The translations under genes were made by a program, and so were the position numbers. The notes beneath the pieces are model-generated. The model worked only from the letters and a program-made list of their open reading frames with translations. It had not been told where the DNA came from and searched no databases. Shown here piece after piece: positions 46,881 to 58,440 of a DNA stretch of 64,000 bases. Source of the DNA: Pseudocercospora fijiensis CIRAD86 (lineage: Eukaryota; Ascomycota; Dothideomycetes; Mycosphaerellales; Mycosphaerellaceae). Within the stretch, counting starts at the first letter, position 1. Every line of letters begins with the position of its first letter. Location: the NCBI RefSeq assembly GCF_000340215.1, contig NW_006921538.1, positions 4,414,320-4,478,319 on the forward strand. The letters are read 5' to 3'.

Positions 46881-47960
46881 AGGTCTAGGGATATTATTAA
46901 GGATAGGGGCTCCTTACTAAAGCCCCTACCCTCGTCGGTAATAGTATAAAGGAAAAGAAGCAACGATAAGGCTCTAGTAGTAGTACTCTATCCGGCTACT
47001 AATATATAAAGGGACAATTAATCCTAGCACACGTCGATAATCTATTTAAATACGCGAATAAGGGTACTAGCGAGTAAAAAATTCGGTATAAGGCGAGTAA
47101 ATAGGAGCAAAAGGGAGGCTATACGCGAGTAGTTGTAGGTTTATCGGGCCTACTAAGGTAGTAGTAGTCTATTTTCGTTGCATTCTATAGCCTACTCCGC
47201 TTCTAAGGGGTTGTTAAAAGCTCCGGGGTTTAAGCCTAGGCCCTTAGAGTTAGCGGTATAGCGGAGCTCCTCTTATTCGATCTAGGTAAGCCGAAGCCTA
47301 TCTCGTATTCTTATTAAGGACAGCCTATATTCGTTGTCTCTCTAGTTCGTAACGTTGTCTATAGCCTCCTAGGCGAGAAATCTAATACCTCGCTGCCTAT
47401 ATAGGTTAGTATATACTAGGGCAGCAAGGCTAGTCTCTACTAGGGCCTTAAGGAGATATAGGTTGTATTCGAACTTTAATATATTTATCTCGTCGTAGAC
47501 CTAGACTCTCTAGGTCGTCTACTAGCTAGGGTCTCGCTATAGTGCTAGTCGAAAGCTAGGGTCCTAGGTAAGCCTCGGAAAAGCGCTAACGTAGTAGGCT
47601 TGTTCGTATAGGTCCTACCTTCTATATAGAATTGCTATCTAGCCGAATCTATAGTATTAAGCTAAAGGCTAGGTTACCCCTCCCTAGGTAAATAGGGCTA
47701 GGTAATTAAAAGCTAGAAAACTATTAGGTTCGGTCGAGCTATTAAAGAAGAGATAGTTATTCGAATAATCTTCTATAAGGGGTACGCTAAGAAGGTCTTA
47801 TATTAGGTTATTAATCTAAGAGATAGGATTAACTTTAGGGTCGACTCGGTATATAGCTATAGTATAGGCTTAAAAGGCTCGCCTTTGCTCCTCTCTAGGA
47901 AGGGATGTAATCGTATAGACGTCTATATCCCTTTCTTTACCGGACTTAGTATTAGACTAG
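46881..47960 (-). pseudogene. Pol C-terminal tail of LTR-A minus element
   Basis: Reverse complement of 56620-56959 plus 63694-64000 of the plus-strand element. It reads on from integrase: GVTQPLAQYY.FGQIAIL, DLYEQAYYVSALPRLTQDP, LKFEYNLYLLKALVETSLA. The rest of pol, gag and the 5' LTR are displaced beyond the window by insertion of the plus-strand element at 47961. The region keeps the uninterrupted gypsy II target site (near 47630). Confidence 0.7.
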
Positions 47961-48317
47961 TGTAGTAGGGAAACCCGGCTTAGCACTTGTGTATATACTT
48001 GTACCCCCTCTCCTTGTTTTTGTACTCTAGAATATATAACAACCTTTATAATTAGACAATATACACATACAATACAAGGGGACACAGCTACGACAATATA
48101 TAGCAAGAAGGATATAGGAAATGTACCTAATCTAGCTACAATATAGCCCTCCCTACGGCTATTCTCTTCTCTTTAATATTTTATAACGCCTCCCCTTCGA
48201 AGTATATAATGCTACGCCGACCCCTCGTAGTTACCTAAGAGATACTAAGTACTAGGCCTACAGCATACAGTTCCCTATATATGTACCTCTACCTACGACC
48301 TACTCGTCCCGCCTACA
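47961..48317 (+). repeat. LTR-A copy 3, 5' LTR of the plus-strand element
   Basis: 357 bp, TGTAGTAGGGAAACC at the start and CCCGCCTACA at the end, so TG...CA termini are intact. Matches 34930-35288 in reverse and the split LTR at 2427-7656. Confidence 0.88.
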
Positions 48318-48322
48318 TTTTC

Positions 48323-48340
48323 TAGAGCCGAAGGTAGGGC
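48323..48340 (+). other. Primer-binding-site-like sequence of LTR-A plus element
   Basis: TAGAGCCGAAGGTAGGGC, 5 bases after the LTR, identical to the site in LTR-B. Confidence 0.55.
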
Positions 48341-49560
48341 TATCTTTATTTATTTAAAGGTACAGGTATATATATAGTTAAGAAGAAACGTTTACAGCCT
48401 TCGCCTAGAGCGAGGACTATACTACTAATATAATACTACCGCTAAAAAGACCTTAGTAGTATCGAGACGTCCTACTACTAATAAACCGTTACCGACTTAA
48501 AGCAAAAGGAATACCGTTACCGACTCAAAGTAAAAGGAAATACTGTTTACGAATATTACGACTCCCTACCTATCTATAGCAGGCGGGACCTTATAAGAAA
48601 CGACCTATATAGAAAGAAACCTAAGAGCCCGCTATAAGAAACTAGAGATAGGGATACGAAGAACCCCGAAAAGTCGATAGCCCCCTATCCCTTCCGCTAA
48701 TCGGCGCGAGCCTAACTTAAAACTTCCTTCCGGGCTATTACGACCTTCCGCGGTACCGTAATCGGCATACTACGAGTTAATAGAAATTAATAGAGAGGAA
48801 CAAAGGGGGCCTAGAACGGGTATAGCAGGTATACTAGCTAGCTAGCTAGGTAACATTCGCCGCCTCCTTTATTCTATATATATACGGACTACCGCCTACC
48901 CTCCCCTTACTTCGAGGACACAGACGCGACACGCACTATAAAGCACGCTATAGCCCGTCTACGCTCCCTCCTTACCTTAAGTATACTTAGCAACCTGTCT
49001 AATTTTATCGATACTATATCCTTCCTATTTATTCTAATCGTTTATCGTCTTCTATAAATTGTTTGTTCTACCGACGAGATAAGCTCCTAAGTAGACCCCG
49101 TAGTGGTTCGGGTTAGGTTGGTTTGGTTTGCCAAGCCGAAATTCTAGTTTAGTTTAGTTTAGTTTGCTAAGAAACTAGTGCACGGACCGGTTTGCCGGCT
49201 AGGTGCCGGCTACGTGCCGGCTACGGACAAAAACCCATTCTAAAACACGTCTAAACAGCCCGAAACACAGATGCAATCGTGTAGCGTATACAATATAGGC
49301 CCCCGTCGCGTCCCGGACTCGATCCGAGGTCGTCGTATATCGTCGTAGTTTAGTCGGATTTTCTCGGAAACTAGCTTAGACTAGCGGGGCAAAAAACTAA
49401 ACTAGAACCAAACCGGAGGGGTACCGCTAAGAAACCAAACTATATACGTTCTATAGTTCGCAAACCGAACCACTACGGGGTCTACTCCTAAGAAAACAAT
49501 AATAACCCTACCCCGGCTAAACCGCCTTTATAGGCCCCCTCTAATACCGGTACCTACCGA
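48341..49560 (+). other. LTR-A plus element leader
   Basis: A long leader without a recognised frame. Two near-identical units reading ACCGTTACCGACT lie at about 48485-48525. The hAT-like MITE sits in its distal part. Confidence 0.5.
49092..49484. mobile_element. hAT-like MITE, 393 bp, with exact 8-bp target duplication
   Basis: Terminal inverted repeats TAGACCCCGTAGTGGTTCGG (49092-49111, exact complement at 49465-49484) are flanked on both sides by CTCCTAAG (49084-49091 and 49485-49492). An 8-bp duplication is the hallmark of hAT transposases. There is no coding capacity. Unlike everything around it, it keeps many CpA and TpG dinucleotides (for example GGTTGGTTTGGTTTGCC), so it looks recent or escaped RIP because of its short length. 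Confidence 0.88.
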
Positions 49561-52500
49561 GACCTACCTCTAAACTTTATTCGCAACTACCTCGATACTA
49601 ACTCGGATACCGAGAGGACTACGGCCTCGGGAAGCGATAAGGATACTAGTATAGAGCATAGAGAAGCGGCTTAAGGAGGTACTACCTAGGAGGGCGGTAC
49701 TCGAGAAGTTCCCTAGTAGCTTATCTAGGCAACCGGAGGGCTATCCCCTTAACTTCTCTAAGGTCTTCTTTAGGCCTTCTCGGACTTAAAGCCGTAGATG
49801 CCCCTCCTAGGGACCGTTAAGAACCCCCTCTTTACTAGAGAAAACGCTACTAACTTTGTTAAAAGGTTTTCTACTATCCTTAAGCGATACTATCTAAGGG
49901 CTAAAACGGCTACTACGGTAAAGCTCCTTGTAGCTAATTGTAAAACTAGTATCCGACCCCGAGTTACTCGGCTCCTAGGTAGTAAGCCTCTTACGTAGGA
50001 AGCCTTCTTAAAGAAGTTTAAACGCGAGTTTGCTAACTAGGATATCGCGGTTCGGCTAAACTCCCGCGAATACCTTAAATAGCTATATACTAGACAAACG
50101 GCTAAGAGTAATGCCCTTCGCTTTTGCTAGGACTTCTATAGCATCGCTAAAGGGATACTAAGGAGGCTTCTTAATAATGTTACGAGGAGCCGTCTATTTC
50201 TAAAGGGCTTAGGAGGCTCTATACCTACTATTATACCTCGGATCTACGAGAAATGCAGTATCTACCCTTACGATAAGCAATCCTATACCGACTTCGAATA
50301 GATTTATCGTACTAGGTACGACCTAGCTCGTAGCCGATAGGGCTTCTCGCTCCTTACTAGTAACGATAGTAGCTATTTAAAAGAGCTGCGAGAGACAGTT
50401 AAGAAAAGAATGCTAAGTATACGCCCTACCCTAGATGTCTAGCGATAGGGGGTAGCCCTTAAGCTAGTTACGGACCCCGGTATCGACGACCTTATTAAGC
50501 AGTTCTAAGAACTAAAACTTTACGTCCTCTCCCGAGACAATTAGAGGGGCCCTACTATAGGTCCGGTTAATACTAATACCGATTCGTATGCCCTATAGCG
50601 CCTCTATCCCCTCTAGAGCGACAATATCCCTACAACTTAGATATATAACAACTAGTTTGTATAAGGGCTAACCTTCGATGCCTTTGCCTTTTAATCTATC
50701 CCTAGTATAGAGGGTCGCTATTACTATTACAGAGCTAAAGGCTACCTTCGTCTAAACTATAGGCCCTACCGGTATATATAAGACTAAGGGTTCTACTATA
50801 TTCGGGACCGTGCGTAGTACTTCGGGCCCCTAGGTATACTATACGCTACCCTATTCCGCTTCCGTAATAGTCCTACCCTCCTAAAGCTCGCTATTATACT
50901 TCCTCTCCTCGAGGCCTATTACTAGTAGGAGATTGTTTTTCTACCTGAATTTAGAATAGAAGCCCTTCGAAAACAATTTAACTATCCTTCTTAGTAACTA
51001 AGGCGAACTACAGCCCCTAGTGCTATAGCTTAACTAGGCCCTCGAGTTCCGACTCCTCGAGCCCTAGCTCCGATAATTCCTTCTACTCTTCCCCCTCTAC
51101 CTTTAAGGTCTCCGGGAAATCCCTACGGAGGGATCGCTTTAAACGATACTCGAAACGGCCTTCCTGCCCCTACTGCTGCCCCTACTACTACTAGGCGGAT
51201 TATGCTATACTAAAGGCCCTACGATCTAGGTATAGTCGAGGAGGCCGATAAAGAGCTAGATTTTAGCGACTACGAGGCGGCTATAGTTATAGATACCCTT
51301 ACCTATACTCGTAGCTAAGATGTACCGCTTAGGAATAGTCTTCCCGTTACCGCTATTGCCGATACAAATCGGATCTAGAAAGCTACTACTAAGTAGAAAG
51401 GTACTACGAAGACTAAGGGCATTCGTAACGTAGTTTAAGGGCTTAGCGTTCGCGAGGTAGAGGAAGCAATTCGTAAACAAACCTAGCCTCGAAGAACTAC
51501 TTAAAGGTCCCCGAGCCTACTACCTCTAAGAGTAAGAGCCTAGTCTAAGGAAACGGTTAGTCGTAAAACCCCTACTACTAGCCCTTCTAGTACCTATAGG
51601 CAGCCTACTGCTAAATCCTTAAATAGTGACGCTAGCCTACCTAAGGATAGTAATTAGGAAATAGATAACGTACTACCGCCTACCCCGAAGCCTGCCGCTA
51701 AAGAACTATCGAAGGGGGTAAACCCTCCGAGCCGGTAGAGAGCTACGCGGAAAGAGCCGAAGACAACTAATATTATAAAGAATCTTTAGAAACACTATAA
51801 GGACCCTAACTTTTAGGTAAAGAAATTCCTTAGTAGGAACGGTATATAGCTTAGTAATACTAAGGCCCTCGCCTATATTCCGGAGTGTTAAAAGCTCGTT
51901 ATACGCTAGCTAAACGACAACGCGCTTACTATAAGAATTCGGGAGCTAGAAAAGGATAAAACCGACAAGATCCCCTACTAGATTATAGAAATAGTAGGTA
52001 GGGTAGCTACCTTAGCTACTAGGAAAGGTAGACCTAGGCGGCCTAAAGACTACCCTATTCTAGTCCTTACCTCCGCCCGGGAGTTCTTTACTAGCCTTAA
52101 CGAGGAAGAAAGCTACGAGGAATACGAGGCCGCTAACGAAGAGGTTATCCGGGACCCTAATTCGATTAGCCGGAGAAACAGACTTGATTGCTATATAGTA
52201 TAGGTTATTTTATCTAGGGTAGACGCCCTACCTAACGAGATGCTCTATATCGACCCTAGCTAGATTCGCCTCTTATTAGTCGACGACAACTTCGCCCTTA
52301 TTCCTAGTCTATATATTACTATTACTATTAACAGGTGCCTTAAGATCCGCGCTCTTATTAATAAAGGCTCCGAGGGGAATATACTAAACGCGAAGTTCCT
52401 ATAGCGAGCCGGCCTTACTCTTTTAAAGGGTCTTATTCTAAATATGCGAGGAGCTAGAGGAAGAGCTAAATTTATCGGTATTAGCACTTCCGTTCCTATC

Positions 52501-52900
52501 TCTACCTTTAATATCGAGTATAAAACCGACTTCCTTATTATATCCCTAGGGGATAACGACCTCCCTATTATTCTTAGTCGCCCGTAGGCTCGTAAGAACC
52601 GCCTTATCGCTCGAAATATAGACGACGGCTCCTAGGAAGGAACTGTTTCTACGCGCGGGGGCCGCTCTACTACCTTTACTACCCTTGCTAGCTCTAAGAA
52701 TTGTGTCCTACTTAAGGAGCTCCTTAGTCGCAATAATACCTAGCAGTTAAAAAACTAGGTAGCGGACGAGAAACTAGCGTCGAGTCCGCCCCTTTTTCGA
52801 AACCGCTAGGTAGGAATATTATACGTACCGTTGCGACCTATTGTTTAATAAGAAATGTTATTATAGGGCTATATAGCAAAGAGGATAGTAACCCTAGGGT
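49560..52900 (+). pseudogene. LTR-A gag and protease
   Basis: One frame carries capsid, nucleocapsid and protease. The capsid segment from 49798 reads MPLLGTVKNPLFTRENATNF and DFYSIAKGILRRLLNNVTRS. The CCHC knuckle is at 50719-50760 (C-x2-C-x4-H-x4-C, all now Tyr by TGC/CAC to TAC change). A Pro/Thr-rich linker follows. Protease is near 52340-52600: RALINKGSEGNIL, where the catalytic Asp of the D(S/T)G motif is now Asn-Lys-Gly, and LPIILSRPQARKN as the flap-distal part. The 49798-49998 open segment is a real fragment of this frame. RT follows in another frame after about 200 bases. Confidence 0.7.
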
Positions 52901-53089
52901 ATACTAGCTAGCTAGCTAGGGTATATTAATTAGTCCGGTAGTCGGCCCGCCCCCGCTCTTGCTACCTTTTCCGACCTCGCTTAGACTAGCCCCGGCTTAT
53001 CCTAGTATTCCCGCTAGCCCCGGTATTCCCGCGTCCCCGCAATTGCCCTCTAGTAGTACCCTATATAAAAGCCGCTTAGCTAGGCACCC

Positions 53090-56000
53090 TATCTAGGAGC
53101 GGGTATACGGCAACGTACCGGTCCTAGCTATATAACGCTAGTCCTTTCTCGAAGATCCTTCCTAGCTATACCCGACGATTAGCCTTACCCGGCTCGGGCG
53201 TATAGAGGCAATTCTCGAACCTATAACCCGTAACGACTAGGCGGCAATCCTTTAGTAGTCGGAAGCGAACAGGTTTTGTAACTAGTATAAGCGGCACTAT
53301 AGGTTTTAGAGCTTTCGAAGGTTCCCTACCTAGCTACTATCTATTAAGAAAATGCTTAAGAAAGATTCGGATACTAGCCGTATAGTCGGAGTTTATAGTA
53401 TATACAAGAAAAAGGTAGACAAAGTAAGACCTATAGAAGCTAGTACTACGATAACCGGGAGTGTAACGACCGGTAGTAACCCTTACTAGAAAAAGAAACG
53501 GCTTGCTCGAGAAGCGTTGCTTCCGCCTAGAACCGGGCTATATAACTAGAAGTACCTAATTAAGAAGTTCTTAGATATACTACGTAGCTTGCGCCTAACT
53601 AAGGAAAGGAAAGCAAAGCTTCTTATTAGAATAGAGCTTCTTCCTAAGGAGCTAGATCTATTCTACGAAATGCTTTATAATAGGGAGAAAGCCCTTACCT
53701 AGAGCTTTACCGAAATTAGAAGAGTCGACGCGGATATAGCACCTCCCTAACGGATCCGAATAATTCCTTATAAACCCTAGAGAAAACTAACCTTCCGCCT
53801 CTAGCCTAGCCTAGTAAACATTGTAGAAGAAATAATCCGAGAACGAATTGCGAATAGGGTGCTTAAAGTTAGCGAAGGAGTATACCGGAACCTATAGTTC
53901 TTAGTCTAGAAGAAAGGAACTAAGAAATATCGCCTAATTAACGCTACTATAGAGCTAAACCGCTATATAATATAGGACGGAAACCTTCCTCCTAATACTA
54001 ATAGCTTTACCGAGGATTTTACTAACTATACTATCTCGTCCCTAATCGATTTCTTTTCTAGGTACGACTAAGTCCCGCTTTACGAGGCCGATCGAGATAT
54101 AACTGCCTTTAATACCCCGCTTAGCCTTATACGAATAACTACCCTTCCGTAAGGAGCGACAAACTCCGTTACCTAGTTTGTCCGAGTAGTAACAAGGATC
54201 CTTTTTAACTATATTTCCTACCGTACGAGGCCGTTTGTCGACGATATTAGTATTAAGGGCCCGAAGACCCGATATAATAATAAAGAGGTCGAACCTAGCC
54301 TAAGAAGGTTCGTTACTAAGCATATTTAATAGATAGATAGTGTTCTTACAGACATTAAGCGTACTAGGTATACTATTTTAGGTCTAAAATCTTAGTTCCT
54401 CTATAAAAAGCTAAAATGTGTCGGCTACGTTATTAATATTTCCGGAAGATACCCTAATATAGAGAAGGTTGTAAAGATTGTCGTATAGCTAGTACCTAAG
54501 AACTAGTCTAGCGTACGGGCCTTCCTTAGGGTTTGTATCTACTACCGTATCTAGATCGAGGGCTTCGTAACGATAGTAAGACTACTCTTCTACCTTCTAA
54601 AGGCCGATATCGAATTCTTATAGGGACCGGATTAGTAAGTCGCTATAGATACCTTAAAAGCTGCGCTAACTACTACCCCTGCTCTTATCTCGATCGATTA
54701 TACTAAGGGTACTAGGTTAATTATCCTTCTATTAGACGCGAGTAGATCCGGATATAGTAGTAGCCTAAACTAGTACGAAAGGGACAATATAAAGAAGCGT
54801 TACCCTATTCGGTACGAAAGCGGTCTTTAGACCGAAAGTAAAGCCCGATATAATGCTAGTAAACGAGAGTGCCTTACCGCACTTAAACTACTAAAGAAGT
54901 TTAAGAAGTATCTCGTTAGGTAGTACTTTCGGATCGAAATCGATACTACTACCCTTATCTACTAGCTTAACAAATCCGCCTCGGACCTCCCTAACTCGGT
55001 AATAGCTCGCTAGGTAGCCTAGATCCGACTGTTCGACTTCGAAGTTAAGTATATCCCTAGGCGAGCCGCGAAAGCACTCTACGGCTAATAGCCTATCCCG
55101 TCGTAACCCTACTAAAGAAGACATCGCCGAACGAGATAACTAAATCGACGACGATAATATAATCGACAACGACTTCTTTTATAGTATAGTATAGACTAAG
55201 CCTGTCGATCCCTTAGCTAAGTCTAGCTTCCTTAACGAGGACGAATACTAGTCTCGAGAATCGCTTCTTATCGGATACTTTAAGTCGACCCTTCGCTTTC
55301 CGTAAGGTATCTCTCGAAGCGAAGCCCGAAGGGTTCGACGTACTACCTAGAAGTATATTGTTAAGGATCGGCTCCTTTTCTACTAGCGTTATCCGAATTG
55401 CCCCCTTTAACGAGTAATTAATAGCGAAAAGGCTAGGGAGGAAATTATCTAATTACTTTACGAGGATTATAGCTATAAAGGCCGGGAGGCAGTGTACTAT
55501 CTAGCCTCGAAAAGGTACTTCTAGTATAGGATGTAGTCCTAAATCGCTATATAAGTTTAGTCCTATCGTATATACCGAATGCGAGAGGGATACAAGATTG
55601 CTAGGACGCTTTACCCTACCTATATTCGAGTTATTAGCCGTCGCTAGGTTGCCGATATGCTTTATATCGACAATAAGGGGTCTGTTACCTTAACGCGTAA
55701 GGTTGTTAGTAGCTAGGTAGAGGGGAGGATATTTAACTGCTCGGGCAAGTCGGTTAGTATATAGCAAATAGCTAAGTTCCTATACGAAGAGGTCTATTAC
55801 CGATATAGCTATCCGGATGAATTCGTTATAGATAACGGGTCTAGGAATCGGAAGGACACTAAGGAATTGCTTAAGCGAATAGCTACGTACTAGGTACGGA
55901 TTTCCCTATACTACCCGAAGGCAAATAGTCAAATCGAAGTTAGAAACCGACCTATCCTAGCTACCCTCTCTAAACTAACGAACGGCACTATAAATAGTTA

Positions 56001-56959
56001 GAGAAAACACGTCCTACCTGTCCTATAGGCCGACCGAACGATATACCGACGAACGACTAGAAAAACGCCTATAGAAGTTATATATAGAGGGGCCGACGTT
56101 ATCCTTCCTATCGAGAATGCCTACCGAACCTTCTAAAAAGTCGACTAGGATACTATACGCGACACTACCTCGTTACTTATATACCGTACTTAGCAACTAG
56201 TATATATACCTAACGATAACGAAGAGGCGGCCCTTTAGCTAAAGAGGACTCGCGAGGAGAATGCTCGCTAGTACGACGAAAAAGGAGTAGTATCTAACGC
56301 TCCCCTTAAGATTAGATCCCTTATACTTATTACTAGGAGCGAAATCGAGCACTCGAGGTCTAGTAAGCTTACCTTTCGCTAGAAGGGCCCCTTTCGTATT
56401 ATAGGGATTACTACCTCTAGGACCTCGTACTACCTTACGGAACTTAATAGGGCTAATCTAGCTATTACCTTTCTACGCGATCGACTAAAGGAAGTACCTC
56501 TATTCCGGCCTAACCGGATCTCGGGAGAAAACGCTACTACGACGAACAACGAACCTATTAATAAAGAAGTCGAGGTAGATAGAGATAGCTAGTCTAAGTC
56601 CTCCGAGTCTAGGGACGATAGCTATTCTAATACTAAGTCCGGTAAAGAAAGGGATATAGACGTCTATACGATTATATCCCTTCCTAGGGAGGAGCAAAGG
56701 CGAGCCTTTTAAGCCTATACTATAGCTATATACCGAGTCGACCCTAAAGTTAATTCTATCTCTTAGATTAACAACCTAATACGAGACCTTCTTAGCGTAC
56801 CCCTTATAGAAGATTATTCGAATAACTATCTCTTCTTTAATAGCTCGACCGAACCTAATAGTTTTCTAGCTTTTAATTACCTAGCCCTATTTACCTAGGG
56901 AGGGGTAACCTAGCCTTTAGCTTAATACTATAAATTCGGCTAGATAGCAATTCTATATA
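53090..56959 (+). pseudogene. LTR-A pol: RT, RNase H, integrase
   Basis: A second frame from about 53100 reads the polymerase. RT spans about 53750-54600 with KKYRLINATIELNRYI, LPQGATNSV and FVDD at 54234-54245 followed by ISIKGPKTRYNN, a spelling typical of one clade of fungal Ty3/gypsy elements. RNase H includes ISIDYTKGTRLIILLLDAS near 54700. Integrase includes ADMLYIDNKGSV (Asp near 55665), FVIDNGSRN (Asp near 55825) and a Glu in SQIEVRNRP near 55935. The C-terminal part, LKEVPLFRP onward, is acidic and Ser-rich. The frame continues past the gypsy II insertion at 56960 into 63699-64000. Confidence 0.85.
56955..56959. repeat. Target duplication of gypsy II, left (ATATA)
   Basis: ATATA here and at 63694-63698. 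The minus sibling shows the single, uninterrupted site (TTCTATATAGAA near 47630), which confirms a clean 5-bp duplication. Confidence 0.9.
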
Positions 56960-57146
56960 TATAAAGGGCTACGCCCTAGGTGGAAAGCGCTAGCCTTAGG
57001 CATTCGGCCTACGCGACTCTAACCTACTACTTAGCGCTTAGCGCACCGTATAAAACTATTCGGATTTACGTAGATAGACTTAGCTCTTTATCGAACCTAT
57101 TAAGTCTTACATCTAGTATCTACGTACGCGTTGCTTACCCGTAACA
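56960..57146 (+). repeat. Gypsy II 5' LTR
   Basis: Starts TATAAAGGGCTACGCCC (TGTAAAGGG in the 3' copy) and ends CTTACCCGTAACA. Matches 63507-63693 with only a few transitions. The next bases, TTAGGTTCGATC, are the likely primer-binding site. Confidence 0.9.
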
Positions 57147-57174
57147 TTAGGTTCGATCTTTAATATAGGAAACG

Positions 57175-58440
57175 CTAAGGTTTATTAGGAACCCGAGTAA
57201 GATAGCTAGGGGAACGCTGCCCCTACCGTACTAGAGATAACTAGGGACGAGATTTATCGTGCCTTCGAGAGTCTCTATACTAGACAGCAGACGATAGAAG
57301 CCTAGCTATAAGCTACTCGTTCCGCGCTCTAATACGCGGAAGCGTCTCGCTAGCCCGGGCCTCCCGAAGCTAGTTTAGTACGAGACTAGTCTACGAACGA
57401 GATCCTAAAGGGACTACTAGAAACTCTCTCGGCTTCCGGCTAAAACGTAACGGTATCCCGCGAGTAGAAACTACTATCGTAGGATAAGAAAGCCGAGTCG
57501 TTCCGGGACTACCTACTACGACTAAGAAGTTCGTACCGAGTTCGTTCCGGGCTAAAACTAAAGCTCTCCGAAGATTACTACTAAGACACCGTATACGATA
57601 CCCTACCGGCAAAGGAACGCGCTAGGATACGCTACTTCTAGGAAAGAGGAAGCCTTACGAAAGGAAAGGACCCCGAAGCTTTCTTCTAGCAACTCGAGGA
57701 CGTCTTCGCGGATAGTAACGAAGCTATAAAGGCGCTAGAGTAACTCTAAGCCCTAAGGCACTCCTAGAGACAACCTTAGCACGACTACTAGCTAGAATTC
57801 GACGGCCTCCTACTAAGCGCAGGCGGAGACCGTTAGATAGACGATACGAAAATCGGTTATTTAAAGAATACCTTCTCGAACGCGGCTAAGACCTATACTA
57901 CCGCTATACTAAAGATTAAGGATTACTACCTCTATACGGAGGAGGTCGAGCGGATTATAACGAACCTCGAGTCGATAGATTAGTTTAAACAGGCTACGAA
58001 ACGCTAGCAAGAAAGGAAGAAAGAAGTAGCGAGTCCTACGGTCGTTATTCTCCCCTATACGGCCCCTGCGGCGAACCCGAAGGTCGACTCTAATAGAGAC
58101 GTAGTTATAAATCCCGCTTAAACTAACGCTTCCCGTAGAAAGAACCGCGGAGCCTAACAATCGACGGCGGGGAAACCTAGGGCTAAATAGGTCGACTCTA
58201 TAGAAAGAGAGAAGCGTAAGGAGAAAAGACTCTACTTCCGCTACGGAGCGAGCGGATACCGCATTCGAGATTGCCCGTACGCCCCGCCGGCTTAGCCTAC
58301 TAAGATTAGTATCGCCTCCGTATAACCTATTCTAGAGGATACGGAAGAATAGTCGGACTTAAGTAGTTCCGACTCGGGAAAAGAGTAACTCCTACTCGTA
58401 GTTAGGAGTCGGGAGTAGATAGAGTACGGGTAAAGAAATA
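57175..58440 (+). pseudogene. Gypsy II gag
   Basis: The frame reads helical capsid sequence (RDEIYRAFESLYTRQQ, then PEAFFQQLEDVFAD, the latter typical of gag near 57680). A Lys/Arg-rich linker and a CCHC knuckle at 58233-58280 follow (C-x2-C-x4-H-x4-C; only the last Cys survives as such). Length of about 420 residues is normal for Ty3/gypsy gag. Protease lies in another frame. Confidence 0.8.

Noticed and set aside
46602..52920. Recurrent CTAGCTAGCTAG runs (46605, 48836, 52908, also 35401)
   Set aside because: Short runs of CTAG are expected where RIP converts CTGG or CCAG, and no longer shared context supports a functional element.
51256..58160. Minus-strand open frames at 51256, 52260, 54891, 56500, 57391 and 57909
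   Set aside because: Each is antisense to gag or pol of LTR-A or gypsy II, where plus-strand domains are clear. RIP creates TAG on the coding strand and leaves antisense frames open.
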